From positions 496,001 through 560,000 of the forward strand of contig NZ_JAYEER010000004.1 of the NCBI RefSeq assembly GCF_034653355.1: a stretch of DNA of 64,000 nucleotides, in the 5' to 3' direction. Source of the DNA: Nitrospirillum sp034653355 (lineage in GTDB: Bacteria > Pseudomonadota > Alphaproteobacteria > Azospirillales > Azospirillaceae). The notes beneath the pieces were generated by a model. It saw only the letters and a list, made by a program, of their open reading frames with translations. It did no database searches and had not been told where the DNA came from. A program made the translations under genes and the position numbers. How positions within the stretch are numbered: position 1 is the stretch's first letter; the number at the start of each line of letters is the position of its first letter. This document shows, piece after piece, positions 24,627 through 33,362 of this stretch.

Positions 24627-26975
24627 ATGCCGCCCAGTGAGGACGGCTTGAGAGAAGCGGGGCGGGGCGTGAGTGACGACGGCCAAAAATTGATGCTGGA
24701 CGGCCGGTGGACCGAGGCGGCGGCCCACTATAACGCGGTCGTGACGACGGCACCGGGCGACGTGGCCGCCTGGACCCACCTGGGTGTGGCGCTGCTGCAG
24801 CTGGGCTATGCCGAGGCGGCGGTGGACGCCTTCCGTCGGGGCCTGGCCGTGCGGGCGGATTTCGGGCCGGCCCTGGCCAATCTGGGCGTCGCCCTGCAGC
24901 GCCAGGGCCAGGTGGTCGAGGCCATCGAGGCTTATTGCGCAGCCATTGCCGTCCAGCCCCACAACGCCCAGTTGTTCGTGAACCTGGGCAACGCCCTGAT
25001 CGACGCGGGCCGGCGGGCCGAGGCGATGGCGGCCCACCAACGGGCGCTGGAGCTGCGGCAGGTCCAGCCGGCGGCGGACGGCCAGCGGGAGAACGGCCAG
25101 CGGGCCGGACAGCGGGACAAAGCGGTGGAGCTGAACACCACCGGCAACGACCACTTCGCGGCGGGCCGCGCGCAGGCGGCGCTGGACGCCTATGCCCAGG
25201 CCCTGGGCCTTTGGCCCGACTATGCCGACGCGCAGGGCAACCTGGGGAACGCCCTGCGGAGCCTTGGCCGCCTGGGGGACGCCGTCGCCGCCTATCGTCG
25301 GGCGGTGGAGCTGGCGCCGGATGACGCCGGGCACTGGTGCAACCTCAGCATGGCGTTGCAGGCCAGCGGCGCGTCGGCGGAGGCGGCGGACATGGCGCGG
25401 CGGGCCCTCGCCCTGCGGCCGGACATGGCGCTGGCCCACGCTTGCCTGGGCGTGGCCCTGCGCGACCTGAAGGAGCTGGAGGCCGCCATCGGGTCCCTCC
25501 GGCAGGCCTTGGCCTTGGACGGCGGCCTGTCCGACGCCATCCACGCCCTGTCGGGCTGTCTGGTGGAACGGCAGCGCTGGGACGAGGTGGAGGCGCTGGG
25601 GCGTCAGGCGCTGGCCCGCGACCCGCGGTCCGTCGATGCCCGGGTCTGCCTGGCGGTGGCCCTGCAGGGCCAGAACCGCCTGGAGGAAGCGCTGGACACC
25701 GCCCGGCAGGCGCTGGAGCTGCAGCCGGGCAGCGAGCTGGCGCTGGGTGTGATGGCCGCCGCCCTGCATGGGCTGGACCGCAGCGGCGAAGCTATCGCCG
25801 CGGCGGTGCGCGGCTTGTCCGTGGCCCCCGACAACGCCGACCTGCACAATACGCTGGGCGTGGTGCTGCTGGACGCCGGCCGCGTGGCGGACGCCCAGGT
25901 TTCGTTGCGGCGGGCCATCGCGCGCAAGCCCGATTTCGTCACCGCCCACGTCAACCTGGGCATGGCCTGCCTGCAGATGGGCCAACTGGAGGAGGGCTGG
26001 GCGGAATATGAGTGGCGCCTGCGGGAGGGGCACGAGACCCGGCTGTGGGACGTGATGCCGGAACGGGCCTGGCAGCGGGGCGAGGACCTCACCGGGCGCA
26101 CCCTGACGCTGCACACCGAGCAGGGCATGGGCGATCTGATCCAGTTCAGCCGCTATGCCGACCGGCGCTGGTGGGGTGGGCCGGGTCGCTCGGGTCCCCC
26201 GGCCCGCATCGTGCTGCGCACGCCGCGCGGCCTGGCGGAACTGGTGTCCAGCGTGCCGGGTGTCGACGGGCTGCTGGTGGATGATGAAGTGCCGGCGACC
26301 TGTGACGTCCACGCCCCCTTGCTCAGCCTGCCCCACATGCTGGGCACGACGCTGGCGACCGTGCCGGCGGCGACGCCCTACATGACGCCTCCGGCAGCGG
26401 CCCTGGCTCGCTGGCGCGCCTGGTTCGCGGCGGAGGACGGCGGCGCCGGCCTATCGTCGCCCGGCCTGCGGGTGGGGCTGGTCTGGTCCGGCAATCCCGG
26501 CCATAAGGGCGACCGCCACCGGTCCATCCACCAGCTGGCGGCGCTGAACCCGCTGTGGACGGTGCCGGGCGTACGCTGGTACAGCCTGCAGGTGGGGCCC
26601 CGCGCGGGCGACGTGGGGCAGATGCCGGCCGGGCGGGTGAAGGACCTGTCCGCCCACCTGACCGATTACAGTGAGACCGCGGCGGTCATCGCCAACTTGG
26701 ACCTGGTGGTCGCCGTCGACACGTCGGTCGCCCATCTGGCGGGCGCCCTGGGCAAGCCGGTGTGGCTGCTCATCTCCAACCGGCCGGATTGGCGATGGAT
26801 GCGCGACCGGACGGACAGTCCCTGGTACCCCACCGCCCGGCTGTTCCGCCAGACGCGCATGAATGACTGGTCCGGCCCGATGGCGGCCATGGCGGCGGCG
26901 CTGGCCGAGCTGGCCGCCCGGCACAGCGTGCCGGCGTCGCGGCAGCAGGCGTTCCGTCGCCTGTTCGGAGTCTGA
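24627..26975 (+). CDS. TPR protein with C-terminal glycosyltransferase-like domain
   Basis: 782 aa. Residues about 20-450 are roughly a dozen TPR units (AWTHLGVALLQLGYAEAAVDAFRRGL, ALANLGVALQRQGQVVEAIEAY, AQGNLGNALRSLGRLGDAVAAY and similar). Residues about 480-770 resemble GT9/GT41-type glycosyltransferases, with TLHTEQGMGDLIQFSRYA, LRVGLVWSGNPGHKGDRHRS, SLQVG and DLVVAVDTSVAHLAGALGKPVWLL. The latter is the nucleotide-sugar site region. O-GlcNAc transferases have the same order of domains, so protein or envelope glycan modification is possible, but acceptor and donor are unknown. No start is well supported: GTG 24669 is an alternative to ATG 24627. Confidence 0.8.
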   Translation: MPPSEDGLREAGRGVSDDGQKLMLDGRWTEAAAHYNAVVTTAPGDVAAWTHLGVALLQLGYAEAAVDAFRRGLAVRADFGPALANLGVALQRQGQVVEAIEAYCAAIAVQPHNAQLFVNLGNALIDAGRRAEAMAAHQRALELRQVQPAADGQRENGQRAGQRDKAVELNTTGNDHFAAGRAQAALDAYAQALGLWPDYADAQGNLGNALRSLGRLGDAVAAYRRAVELAPDDAGHWCNLSMALQASGASAEAADMARRALALRPDMALAHACLGVALRDLKELEAAIGSLRQALALDGGLSDAIHALSGCLVERQRWDEVEALGRQALARDPRSVDARVCLAVALQGQNRLEEALDTARQALELQPGSELALGVMAAALHGLDRSGEAIAAAVRGLSVAPDNADLHNTLGVVLLDAGRVADAQVSLRRAIARKPDFVTAHVNLGMACLQMGQLEEGWAEYEWRLREGHETRLWDVMPERAWQRGEDLTGRTLTLHTEQGMGDLIQFSRYADRRWWGGPGRSGPPARIVLRTPRGLAELVSSVPGVDGLLVDDEVPATCDVHAPLLSLPHMLGTTLATVPAATPYMTPPAAALARWRAWFAAEDGGAGLSSPGLRVGLVWSGNPGHKGDRHRSIHQLAALNPLWTVPGVRWYSLQVGPRAGDVGQMPAGRVKDLSAHLTDYSETAAVIANLDLVVAVDTSVAHLAGALGKPVWLLISNRPDWRWMRDRTDSPWYPTARLFRQTRMNDWSGPMAAMAAALAELAARHSVPASRQQAFRRLFGV

Positions 26976-27020
26976 TTCTGCAACCACCGCCCTTGGTATG
27001 AGGCTAGGGAGCCTCCGCCG

Positions 27021-27338
27021 TCAGGTGTTGGACAGGGACATGTCAACGATACGGCAGCCAACGCTATCGATGCCGCCGAACAAGGTGACGACTTTTCCGG
27101 ACAGATAGCCGGACAACAAGGCCGACGAGTACAAGGTGTAATTGGCATCGGTGCGGCTGAGATAAATGCCGTTGGGGCAGTTTTGCACCTTGGCGTCCAA
27201 ATTGATGATCATGCCGTAGCTGTTGGAGGCGTTGGCCATATAGATGGACGTGATGTGTCCGATGCCAACGAAGTCCCAAGCCCATGCCTGGGTTGGAAGG
27301 GCGATCGCCAAGAGCGCCAGCGCGATTTTCTTCTTCAT
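27021..27338 (-). CDS. Small secreted protein of unknown function
   Basis: 105 aa. MKKKIALALLAIALPTQAWA is a textbook signal peptide, cleaved before WDFVG. The 85-residue mature protein looks beta-rich and has two Cys (QNCPNGIYL and SVGCRIVD), probably disulfide-bonded in the periplasm. The pattern with a NCPNG turn, a helix ALLSGYLSGK and a closing GCRI strand occurs in several small exported bacterial proteins of unknown role. The region is less GC-rich than its neighbours and has more A/T at third positions, hinting at transfer. GGGGA precedes the ATG. It is separate from the genes on either side. Confidence 0.7.
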   Translation of the reverse strand: MKKKIALALLAIALPTQAWAWDFVGIGHITSIYMANASNSYGMIINLDAKVQNCPNGIYLSRTDANYTLYSSALLSGYLSGKVVTLFGGIDSVGCRIVDMSLSNT

Positions 27339-27449
27339 GGTATCCCCGATACGCGATCTTGTGGCCAATTCAGACCACCGTCAGTACCAAGGGCCGGCAT
27401 TTCGGACAACTACGCGAGAGTGTTTGCGTTGGTTGTGAACGGCGCCGGA

Positions 27450-28763
27450 TTATCCGGTCACCGTCTGGGCGATCAACACGCCATTCAGAATCAGGATGAT
27501 GCCGGCCACCGCCCAGGCGGGGGCCAGCAGCCAGCGGGGGGCCGCCAGGCGCCCCATGACGCCCCGGTCGCCGCAGAAGCGGACCAGGGGAATGACGGCG
27601 AAGGGCAGCTGCAGGCTCAGCACCACCTGGGTGAAGATCAGCAGCGTGGTGGCGGCGGCATCGCCGGCGACGGCCAGCACCAGCAGGGTGGGCACCAGCG
27701 CCAGCAGGCGGGTGATCAGCCGGCGCCACACCGGCTTCAGCCGCAGGGTGACGAAGCCCTCCATCACCACCTGGCCGGCCAGGGTGGCGGTGACGGTGGA
27801 GTTCTGGCCCGCCGCCAGCAACGCGACGGCGAACAGCAGGCTGGCTAGGGGAGCGCCCAGCATGGGGGCCAGCAGGCGATAGGCCTCCTCGATATCCTCC
27901 ACCAGCGCCTGGCCGTGGAAGGCGGCGGCCGCCAGGATCAGGATGCCGGCGTTGATGAAGAAGGCGATGAACAGGGCCACCGTGCTGTCCAGCGTGGCGA
28001 AACGGATGGCCTCGCGCCGGCCCGCTTCGTCCCGTGGGAAAGCGCGGGTGCGCACCACGGCGGAGTGGAGGTAGAGGTTGTGGGGCATGACGGTGGCGCC
28101 CAGGATGCCCACCGCCACATACAGTTTGGCTGGGTCGCTGAGCAGATCGACGGTGGGCACGAAACCCGCCAGCACGGCGCCGACACCGGGCCGGCTCAAC
28201 GCCACCTCCGCCAAGAAGCAAAGGCCGATCAGGGTGATCAGGCCCAGGATGAAGGCCTCCAGCCGGCGCACGCCCCGGTTCTGCAGGGCCAGGATCAGCA
28301 GGCTGTCGAAGGCGGTGATGAGGGCGCCCACGATCAGCGGCAGGCCGAACAGCAGTTTCAGCGCGATGGCGGAGCCGATGACCTCCGCGATGTCGCAGGC
28401 GATGATGGCGATCTCGCACAGTATCCACAGCACGGCGGCGGTGCGGGGACCGTACCGCTCCCGGCATAGCTGCGCCAGATCGCGGCCGCTGGCGATGCCC
28501 AGGCGCACCGACAGGGCCTGCAGCAGCATGGCCATCAGGCTGGACAGCAGCACCACGGACAGCAGCGCGTAACCGAAGCGGGAACCGCCGGCGATGTCGG
28601 TCGCCCAGTTGCCGGGGTCCATATAGCCCACGGCCACCAGATAGCCGGGGCCGGAAAAGGCCAGCAGCTTGCGCCAGAAACCGCCATCGACGGGCACGCT
28701 GGCCGTGGGCTCCGCCGAGGGGCTTGGCCATCTCTCCTTGCTCGCGTCCACCGCCGACTGCAT
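27450..28763 (-). CDS. mntH: Nramp-family divalent metal transporter (MntH-like)
   Basis: 437 aa with eleven hydrophobic segments. The metal-binding TM1 motif DPGNW (VGYMDPGNWATDIAGG) and TM6 motif MPHNLYLHS are intact, as is the conserved AAGQNSTVTATLAGQVVMEGF. The family imports Mn2+ or Fe2+ with protons across the inner membrane. The start at 28763 (MQSAVDASKERW) leaves a 27-residue cytoplasmic lead; a longer in-frame start exists upstream but adds Arg-rich sequence unlike the family. It is divergent from panB and I see no clear MntR, Mur or Fur box in the interval. Confidence 0.9.
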   Translation of the reverse strand: MQSAVDASKERWPSPSAEPTASVPVDGGFWRKLLAFSGPGYLVAVGYMDPGNWATDIAGGSRFGYALLSVVLLSSLMAMLLQALSVRLGIASGRDLAQLCRERYGPRTAAVLWILCEIAIIACDIAEVIGSAIALKLLFGLPLIVGALITAFDSLLILALQNRGVRRLEAFILGLITLIGLCFLAEVALSRPGVGAVLAGFVPTVDLLSDPAKLYVAVGILGATVMPHNLYLHSAVVRTRAFPRDEAGRREAIRFATLDSTVALFIAFFINAGILILAAAAFHGQALVEDIEEAYRLLAPMLGAPLASLLFAVALLAAGQNSTVTATLAGQVVMEGFVTLRLKPVWRRLITRLLALVPTLLVLAVAGDAAATTLLIFTQVVLSLQLPFAVIPLVRFCGDRGVMGRLAAPRWLLAPAWAVAGIILILNGVLIAQTVTG

Positions 28764-28966
28764 GCGCCGCCTTCTCTGGTCCTGGCTCTGGTCATGGCCC
28801 GGCGTCGCTCGACGGGCCAAAAGATTAACATAGCGAAGTTCTGGTGCCGGAACGAGGGCGGGAGTGATGCGCCGGGTGCGACGCGTCGCCATTCATTGGC
28901 GCCGCGCGCCGCTTTGGTGTAGGGATGCGGCGCAAAACGTCCTTTCCCTCAAGGGTCGGTACCGGG

Positions 28967-29797
28967 ATGAGCGCCACCACTGCCGTCAAACGCCTGAGCG
29001 TGCCTGACATTTCCGCCCGCAAAGGGGCTACCCCGGTGGTGTGCTTGACGGCCTATACCGCCCCCATGGCCGGCCTGCTGGACCCGCACTGCGACGTGCT
29101 GCTGGTGGGCGACAGCCTGGGCATGGTGCTGTACGGCCTGCCCAGCACCTTGGGCGTCACGGTCGACATGATGGTGGCCCATGGCGCCGCCGTGGTGCGC
29201 GGCTCCAATCACGCCGCCGTGGTGGTGGACCTGCCCTTCGGCAGCTATCAGGCAAGCCCGGAACAGGCCTTCCGCGTCGCCGCCCGCATCTTGGCCGAAA
29301 CCGGCGCCACCGCCGTGAAGCTGGAGGGCGGGGAGGAAATGGCGCCCACCATCGACTTCCTGGTGCGCCGGGGCATTCCCGTCATGGGCCATGTCGGCCT
29401 GACGCCGCAGGCCGTGAACGTGCTGGGCGGCTATCGCGCCCGTGGGCGGGGAGAGGCGGAGCAGGCCAAGATCCTGGGCGACGCCCGGGCCGTGGCCGAG
29501 GCCGGCGCCTTCTCCCTGGTGATCGAAGGGGTGGTGGAGCCGCTGGCCCGCCAGGTGACGGACCTAGTGCCCGTGGTCACCATCGGCATTGGGGCCAGCG
29601 TAGCCTGCGACGGCCAGGTGCTGGTGTCGGATGACATGCTGGGCCTGTTCGCCGACTTCACGCCCAAGTTCGTCAAGCGCTACGCCGACCTGGCCGTCCA
29701 GGTGGGCGCCGCCGCCCAGGCCTATGCCGAGGACGTTCGGGCCCGGCGCTTCCCCGGGCCCGAGCACATCTTCGCCGAGAAGCGGCCGAAAGCCTGA
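28967..29797 (+). CDS. panB: 3-methyl-2-oxobutanoate hydroxymethyltransferase
   Basis: 276 aa, usual size. PanB adds a hydroxymethyl group from 5,10-methylene-THF to 2-oxoisovalerate, making ketopantoate. Signatures: VCLTAYTAPMAGLLDPHCDVLLVGDSLGMVLYG at about 25-58 (Asp metal ligands), VVVDLPFGSYQ, ATAVKLEGGEEM, GIPVMGHVGLTPQ and the closing VLVSDDMLGLFADFTPKFVKRYADL. ATG 28967 gives the family's start. The genes for PanC (5333) and a PanE-like enzyme (10696) lie far away. The next gene, a HEAT-like protein, is 71 bases downstream and has its own LexA box. Confidence 0.95.
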   Translation: MSATTAVKRLSVPDISARKGATPVVCLTAYTAPMAGLLDPHCDVLLVGDSLGMVLYGLPSTLGVTVDMMVAHGAAVVRGSNHAAVVVDLPFGSYQASPEQAFRVAARILAETGATAVKLEGGEEMAPTIDFLVRRGIPVMGHVGLTPQAVNVLGGYRARGRGEAEQAKILGDARAVAEAGAFSLVIEGVVEPLARQVTDLVPVVTIGIGASVACDGQVLVSDDMLGLFADFTPKFVKRYADLAVQVGAAAQAYAEDVRARRFPGPEHIFAEKRPKA

Positions 29798-29832
29798 TCC
29801 CAGCAGGGATGTTGCCATTTGTACCCTCATAT

Positions 29833-29847
29833 GTTCTTATCATGTTC
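29833..29847 (+). promoter_or_regulatory. LexA (SOS) box, GTTC-N7-GTTC
   Basis: GTTCTTATCATGTTC exactly fits the alphaproteobacterial LexA operator GTTC-N7-GTTC. It lies between the panB stop and the HEAT-like gene, 21 bases before that gene's ATG, where a bound repressor could block transcription. No other convincing copy was noticed at other genes in the window. Confidence 0.7.
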
Positions 29848-29868
29848 CATTCCGGACATGAGGAAGCC

Positions 29869-30741
29869 ATGGTGGGCAAGGCACGCAAGGCCAAGGCGGG
29901 GGACCAGGGCCCGCAGAACCAGATGGATTTGTTCGGGGCGCCGGTCACCGTCGCCGTCAACCCGCCCACGCCCCTGCGGCCCCGCCCGCCGGTCGAGCCG
30001 GCGCCGGCCGACCTGGACGACGCGGGCCTGCTGGCCCGCTTGCCCGACGCGCCGCTCAGCAAGGCCTTGCCCCTGATCGCGGAGGTTGGGCGCCGCCGGT
30101 TGGCCGGCGCCGTGCCCCTGCTGGGACTGCGCCTGAAGCGCCTGGCTGGCTACGGACTCAGCGGGCGGGAGCCGGTGGCGGTGCTCGAGGCGCTGGCCGC
30201 CATCGGTGGCCCGCAGGCCACGGCCATCGTGGCCGGCCTGCTGGGCGGGGTGGGTCTGGCCGGCCCGGTGGAGGTGGCGGCGCTGGGCGCCGCCGTGCGG
30301 CTGGAGGTGGCGCTGGACCGCAAGGCGCTGTTGCGCCTGCTGGGCACGGCTGACGCCGCCGCGCGGGCGGCGGCCTGTCGTTGCGTGCGGCAGGCGGAAT
30401 TCCCCGTCATCGACGCGCTGGAAAGGCTGCGCGCCGATCCCGACCGGGCGGTGGCCACCGGCGCCGTTTGCGCCCTGGGCCGGCTGGGCCGTCCCACCGT
30501 CCGCGCCGACCTGGCGCAGCTGGTGACGGCGGCGCCGACGCGGGAGACGGTGGCGGCCCTGGCCTCGGTCATGGACCACGTCGGCGTGGATGCCGACAGC
30601 CTTGTGGCCCTGCGCCGCGCCGCCCGCCACACCGACCTGCGCGAGACGGTGCTGGAGGCGCTGGACGGTTTCGACGACGTCCAGGCCACGGCGCTGGCCG
30701 TCAAGCTGCGCCAGCAGACGACACGGGCGGACGCCGCCTGA
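29869..30741 (+). CDS. HEAT-like repeat protein with sliding-clamp-binding-like motif, SOS-box linked
   Basis: 290 aa. Residues 1-45 are a basic and Pro-rich tail (KARKAKAGDQ) containing QMDLF at 18-22, which fits the beta-clamp-binding consensus QL[SD]LF. From about 50 the protein is all alpha-helical with HEAT-like pairs (LLARLPDAPLSKALPLIAEV, PVAVLEALAAIGGPQATAIVAG, DAAARAAACRCVRQAEF, AVATGAVCALGRLGRPTVRADL, ETVLEALDGFDDVQA). HEAT arrays bind proteins or DNA. No enzyme motif is seen. AGGAAG lies 2 bases before ATG 29869, so GTG 29872 could also start it. With the LexA box, a role in DNA damage tolerance is inferred, not shown. Confidence 0.7.
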   Translation: MVGKARKAKAGDQGPQNQMDLFGAPVTVAVNPPTPLRPRPPVEPAPADLDDAGLLARLPDAPLSKALPLIAEVGRRRLAGAVPLLGLRLKRLAGYGLSGREPVAVLEALAAIGGPQATAIVAGLLGGVGLAGPVEVAALGAAVRLEVALDRKALLRLLGTADAAARAAACRCVRQAEFPVIDALERLRADPDRAVATGAVCALGRLGRPTVRADLAQLVTAAPTRETVAALASVMDHVGVDADSLVALRRAARHTDLRETVLEALDGFDDVQATALAVKLRQQTTRADAA

Positions 30742-30747
30742 AACGAC

Positions 30748-30776
30748 AAAGGCCGGCCCCAACCGAACCGGCCTTT
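30748..30776. terminator. Bidirectional terminator between the HEAT-like gene and minE
   Basis: AAAGGCCGG (30748-30756) and CCGGCCTTT (30768-30776) form a perfect 9-bp stem with an 11-base loop. A's and T's at the ends allow use in both directions. Confidence 0.65.
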
Positions 30777-30849
30777 GCCGAACTGAGCCCTATCAGCGTT
30801 TCGTTCCTTTCACGGCGCCCCGCGAACTGACCTGGGGAACTGAAAAGAT

Positions 30850-31158
30850 TCACGCGTTTCCGGCGGCGGCGACCTTGCCCGCGGCGGCGCGGGCCGCCCC
30901 TTTGGCGGGGGCGGGCAATTCCACGTTGACCTCCAGCGTGGAATAGCCGCTGGCCCGGTCCAGCTTCACCGCCACCTTGTCATCGTCGATGGAGACGTAC
31001 TTCTTGATGACATCCAGCAGCTCTTTCTGCAGCTGGGGCAGGAAATCGGGGCTGTCGCGGCCGGCCCGCTCATGGGCCAGGACGATCTGCAGGCGTTCCT
31101 TGGCCTGGTCGGCCGCGGACGCCTTCTTGGGCGTGCGGAAGAAATCGAAGATGCTCAT
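30850..31158 (-). CDS. minE: Cell division topological specificity factor MinE
   Basis: 102 aa. MSIFDFFRTPKKASAADQAKERLQIVLAHERA is the amphipathic membrane-targeting start plus the MinD-contact helix. The topological domain has PDFLPQLQKELLDVIKKYVSIDDDKVAVKLDR and LEVNVELP. The C-terminus has an Ala/Lys-rich extension beyond the E. coli protein (APAKGAARAAAGKV). It drives the MinD oscillation that puts the Z ring at midcell. The first codon overlaps the minD stop by 4 bases in the order minC-minD-minE. Confidence 0.95.
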   Translation of the reverse strand: MSIFDFFRTPKKASAADQAKERLQIVLAHERAGRDSPDFLPQLQKELLDVIKKYVSIDDDKVAVKLDRASGYSTLEVNVELPAPAKGAARAAAGKVAAAGNA

Positions 31159-31970
31159 GCGGTCCTCCGCAGCAGCCGGTCGAAGAAGCCCTTCTTCTCC
31201 ACTTTGACGAAGCGGTGCTCGATCTTCTCACCCAGGAAGCGGCCGACGGCGTCGGAATAGGCCTGGCCGGCGTTGGACTTGTCGTCCAGCACCACAGGCA
31301 TGCCGACGTTGCTGGCGCGCAGCACGGCGGGGCTTTCCGGGATGATGCCCAGCAGCGGGATGGCCAGGATCTCCAGCACGTCCTCGACCTTCAGCATCTC
31401 ACCCTTTTCCACCCGCTCCGGGTCGTAGCGGGTGACCAGCAGGTGCTCCTGCACCGGGGCCTCGCCCTTCTCGGCGCGGCGCGACTTGGCCTGGATGACG
31501 CCCAGGATGCGGTCGCTGTCGCGCACCGAGGAGACCTCGGGGTTGGTGACGATGATGGCGTGGTCGGCGAAATACAGCGCCATCAGGGCGCCGCGCTCGA
31601 TGCCGGCCGGGCTGTCGCAAATGATGTAGTCGAACTCTTTCTTGAGCTCGTTCAAGATCTTCTCGACGCCCTGCTCGGTCAGCGCGTCCTTGTCGCGGGT
31701 CTGCGAGGTGGGGAGGATGTACAGGTTCTCCACCCGCTTGTCCTTGATCAACGCCTGGCTGAGGCGCGCCTCGCCATTGATGACGTTGATGAAGTCGAAC
31801 ACCACGCGGCGCTCGCACCCCATGATCAGGTCCAGGTTGCGCAGGCCCACGTCGAAATCGATGATGCAGGTCTTGAACCCCCGCAAGGCCAGGCCGGTGC
31901 CGAAGGCGGCGGATGAGGTGGTCTTGCCGACGCCGCCCTTGCCCGATGTCATGACGATGATCTTGGCCAA
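31155..31970 (-). CDS. minD: Septum site-determining ATPase MinD
   Basis: 271 aa. Deviant Walker A SGKGGVGKTTSSA at about 9-21, switch I DFDVGLRNLDLIMGCERRVVFD, switch II-type ICDSPAGIERGALMAL, and a C-terminal amphipathic membrane-targeting helix (FFDRLLRRTA). ATP-bound MinD dimers sit on the inner membrane and recruit MinC to block FtsZ assembly at the poles. It overlaps minE by 4 bases and lies 47 bases after minC. Confidence 0.96.
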   Translation of the reverse strand: MAKIIVMTSGKGGVGKTTSSAAFGTGLALRGFKTCIIDFDVGLRNLDLIMGCERRVVFDFINVINGEARLSQALIKDKRVENLYILPTSQTRDKDALTEQGVEKILNELKKEFDYIICDSPAGIERGALMALYFADHAIIVTNPEVSSVRDSDRILGVIQAKSRRAEKGEAPVQEHLLVTRYDPERVEKGEMLKVEDVLEILAIPLLGIIPESPAVLRASNVGMPVVLDDKSNAGQAYSDAVGRFLGEKIEHRFVKVEKKGFFDRLLRRTA

Positions 31971-32017
31971 GAACGTCTCCCTTGGAAAAGAAGGTTACTG
32001 GGAAAACCGGCCGTGCG

Positions 32018-32777
32018 TCAGACGGTGACCGGATCGATGTGCAGGAAACCCTGGTCCAGGTAAATCTGGACCTGGCGGCGCAGGACGGATTTCTCCAGAT
32101 CCTCGCTCACCCGGTACAGCCCGGCGATGGAGACCATCTCCGCCTCCAGGCTTTGGCAGAAGATGCGGGCGTTGCGGTCGCCCGCCATGCCCGCCAGCGC
32201 GCGGCCACGCAGCGCGCCGTAGACATGGATGTTGCCGTCGGCCACCAGTTCGGCGCCCGGCGACACCGACCCGATGACCACAAGGTCGCCGCCTTGGGCA
32301 TACAGCTGGCGGCCGGACCGGCACGTTCTCCCGCACCAGCAGGGTGGCCTTCTGATAGGGCAGGTCGTGCGCGGGCGCTGGGCTGGTGGCGACGGGCGCG
32401 GGGGCGTCGGCCACCGTGGGCCGAGGCGCCGGCGGGTTGTCCGCCGTGGCGCGTCCCTGCGGGAACACGGCCAAGCCCACGGCCAGCGCCGCCTCCTGCT
32501 GTTCACGGGTGCCGCCCTGCAGGCCCACGGCGATCAGGCCCAGCGTGCGCAGCAGGTCGCAGAAATTCTCGAAATCAAAGCCTTGCCCCGGGGGAAGATC
32601 GTCCAAGTCCAGCACTACCGGCGCATTGCGGAAAAAATTGGGCGCCTGACGCACCTTGTCCGACAGGGCGAAGAAGAAGTTCTGGGCATGCGGGTCCGAG
32701 ACCTTCAGCACCATCATGGTGAAGTTGCTGCCGCGCAGTTGGAACGGCGCGTCCCGGAATGCCACCTGGTTGCTCAT
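32018..32777 (-). pseudogene. minC: minC with a frameshift between its N and C domains
   Basis: The N-terminal domain (MSNQVAFRDAPFQLRGSNFT, LDDLPPGQGFDFENFCDLL, GLIAVGLQGG) and a Pro/Ala linker read in one frame to ENVPVR near 32316. The C-terminal MinC beta-helix continues in another frame: SGRQLYAQGGDLVVIGSVSPGAELVADG, IHVYGALRGRALAGMAGD, and the end FLHIDPVTV, stop at 32018. One extra base, or loss of a 5-base TCCGG repeat next to GGTCCGG, would explain it. Intact MinC is about 250 aa and inhibits FtsZ. minD and minE are intact, so a sequence error is at least as likely as a mutation. Confidence 0.85.
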
Positions 32778-33327
32778 TCTCGCCCTTGACCCCTCAATCC
32801 CTAATCTGCCTGACCGTCACCCGCCCGCGCATGACCGAAACAACCCGTCGACCCCAGCCGGGGCGGGGCCTTTCCGTATTCGCCCGCAGGGGGCAGAGGG
32901 TCCTCGAAATGCGACGGCACGTCCTCGCCCGGAAAAGGCGGGACGGCGCCCCAGGCCGAACCCATCGAAGGCGCGTTTCAAGACCAGATGGGCGCAGGCG
33001 TCAAGGGAAACCTCAGATCCATATTTTGAGCGGAAAGCGCCAGCCCACACAATATTTATTGAGTCTTAGTGCACCTTCGGGGTGGGCCCGCGTCGGGCGG
33101 GGGCGGCGCGGACAGGGGCAGCGGCTTGAATCGCGGGGGCGTTTTCGCCGTGGCTCCGCGAACCGCCACCCGGGTCGTTTCCGGCGCCCCCTATCCCGAA
33201 TGGGCGGGTCGGGGGCGACTCGGCATCCGTTCGCATGTGCCATCGCCATTCGACTCGGGCTCTACCCTCTCCGTCCCGGGGGCACCAGATATAGGGTGTG
33301 AATCTTTGATGTATGCCCCATGGCTTG
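32778..33327. other. Long intergenic region upstream of minC
   Basis: About 550 bases with no frame that resembles a known protein. Open frames here are Arg/Pro/Gly-rich by composition only. An A/T-rich island near 33045-33070 (ACAATATTTATTGAG) could hold a promoter. I see no tRNA or known RNA. Confidence 0.5.
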
Positions 33328-33356
33328 CTGACAGATGCTCGCACCTGCGGTAAGAT
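33328..33356 (+). promoter_or_regulatory. Promoter of candidate sRNA
   Basis: CTGACA (33328-33333, five of six to TTGACA) and TAAGAT (33351-33356, four of six to TATAAT) have a 17-base spacer. The start of transcription would be near 33363. Confidence 0.45.
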
Positions 33357-33362
33357 GCATAC

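Noticed and set aside
24450..26336. A 628-codon minus-strand open frame antisense to the TPR gene
   Set aside because: It mirrors the periodic TPR coding sequence and contains no domain of its own.
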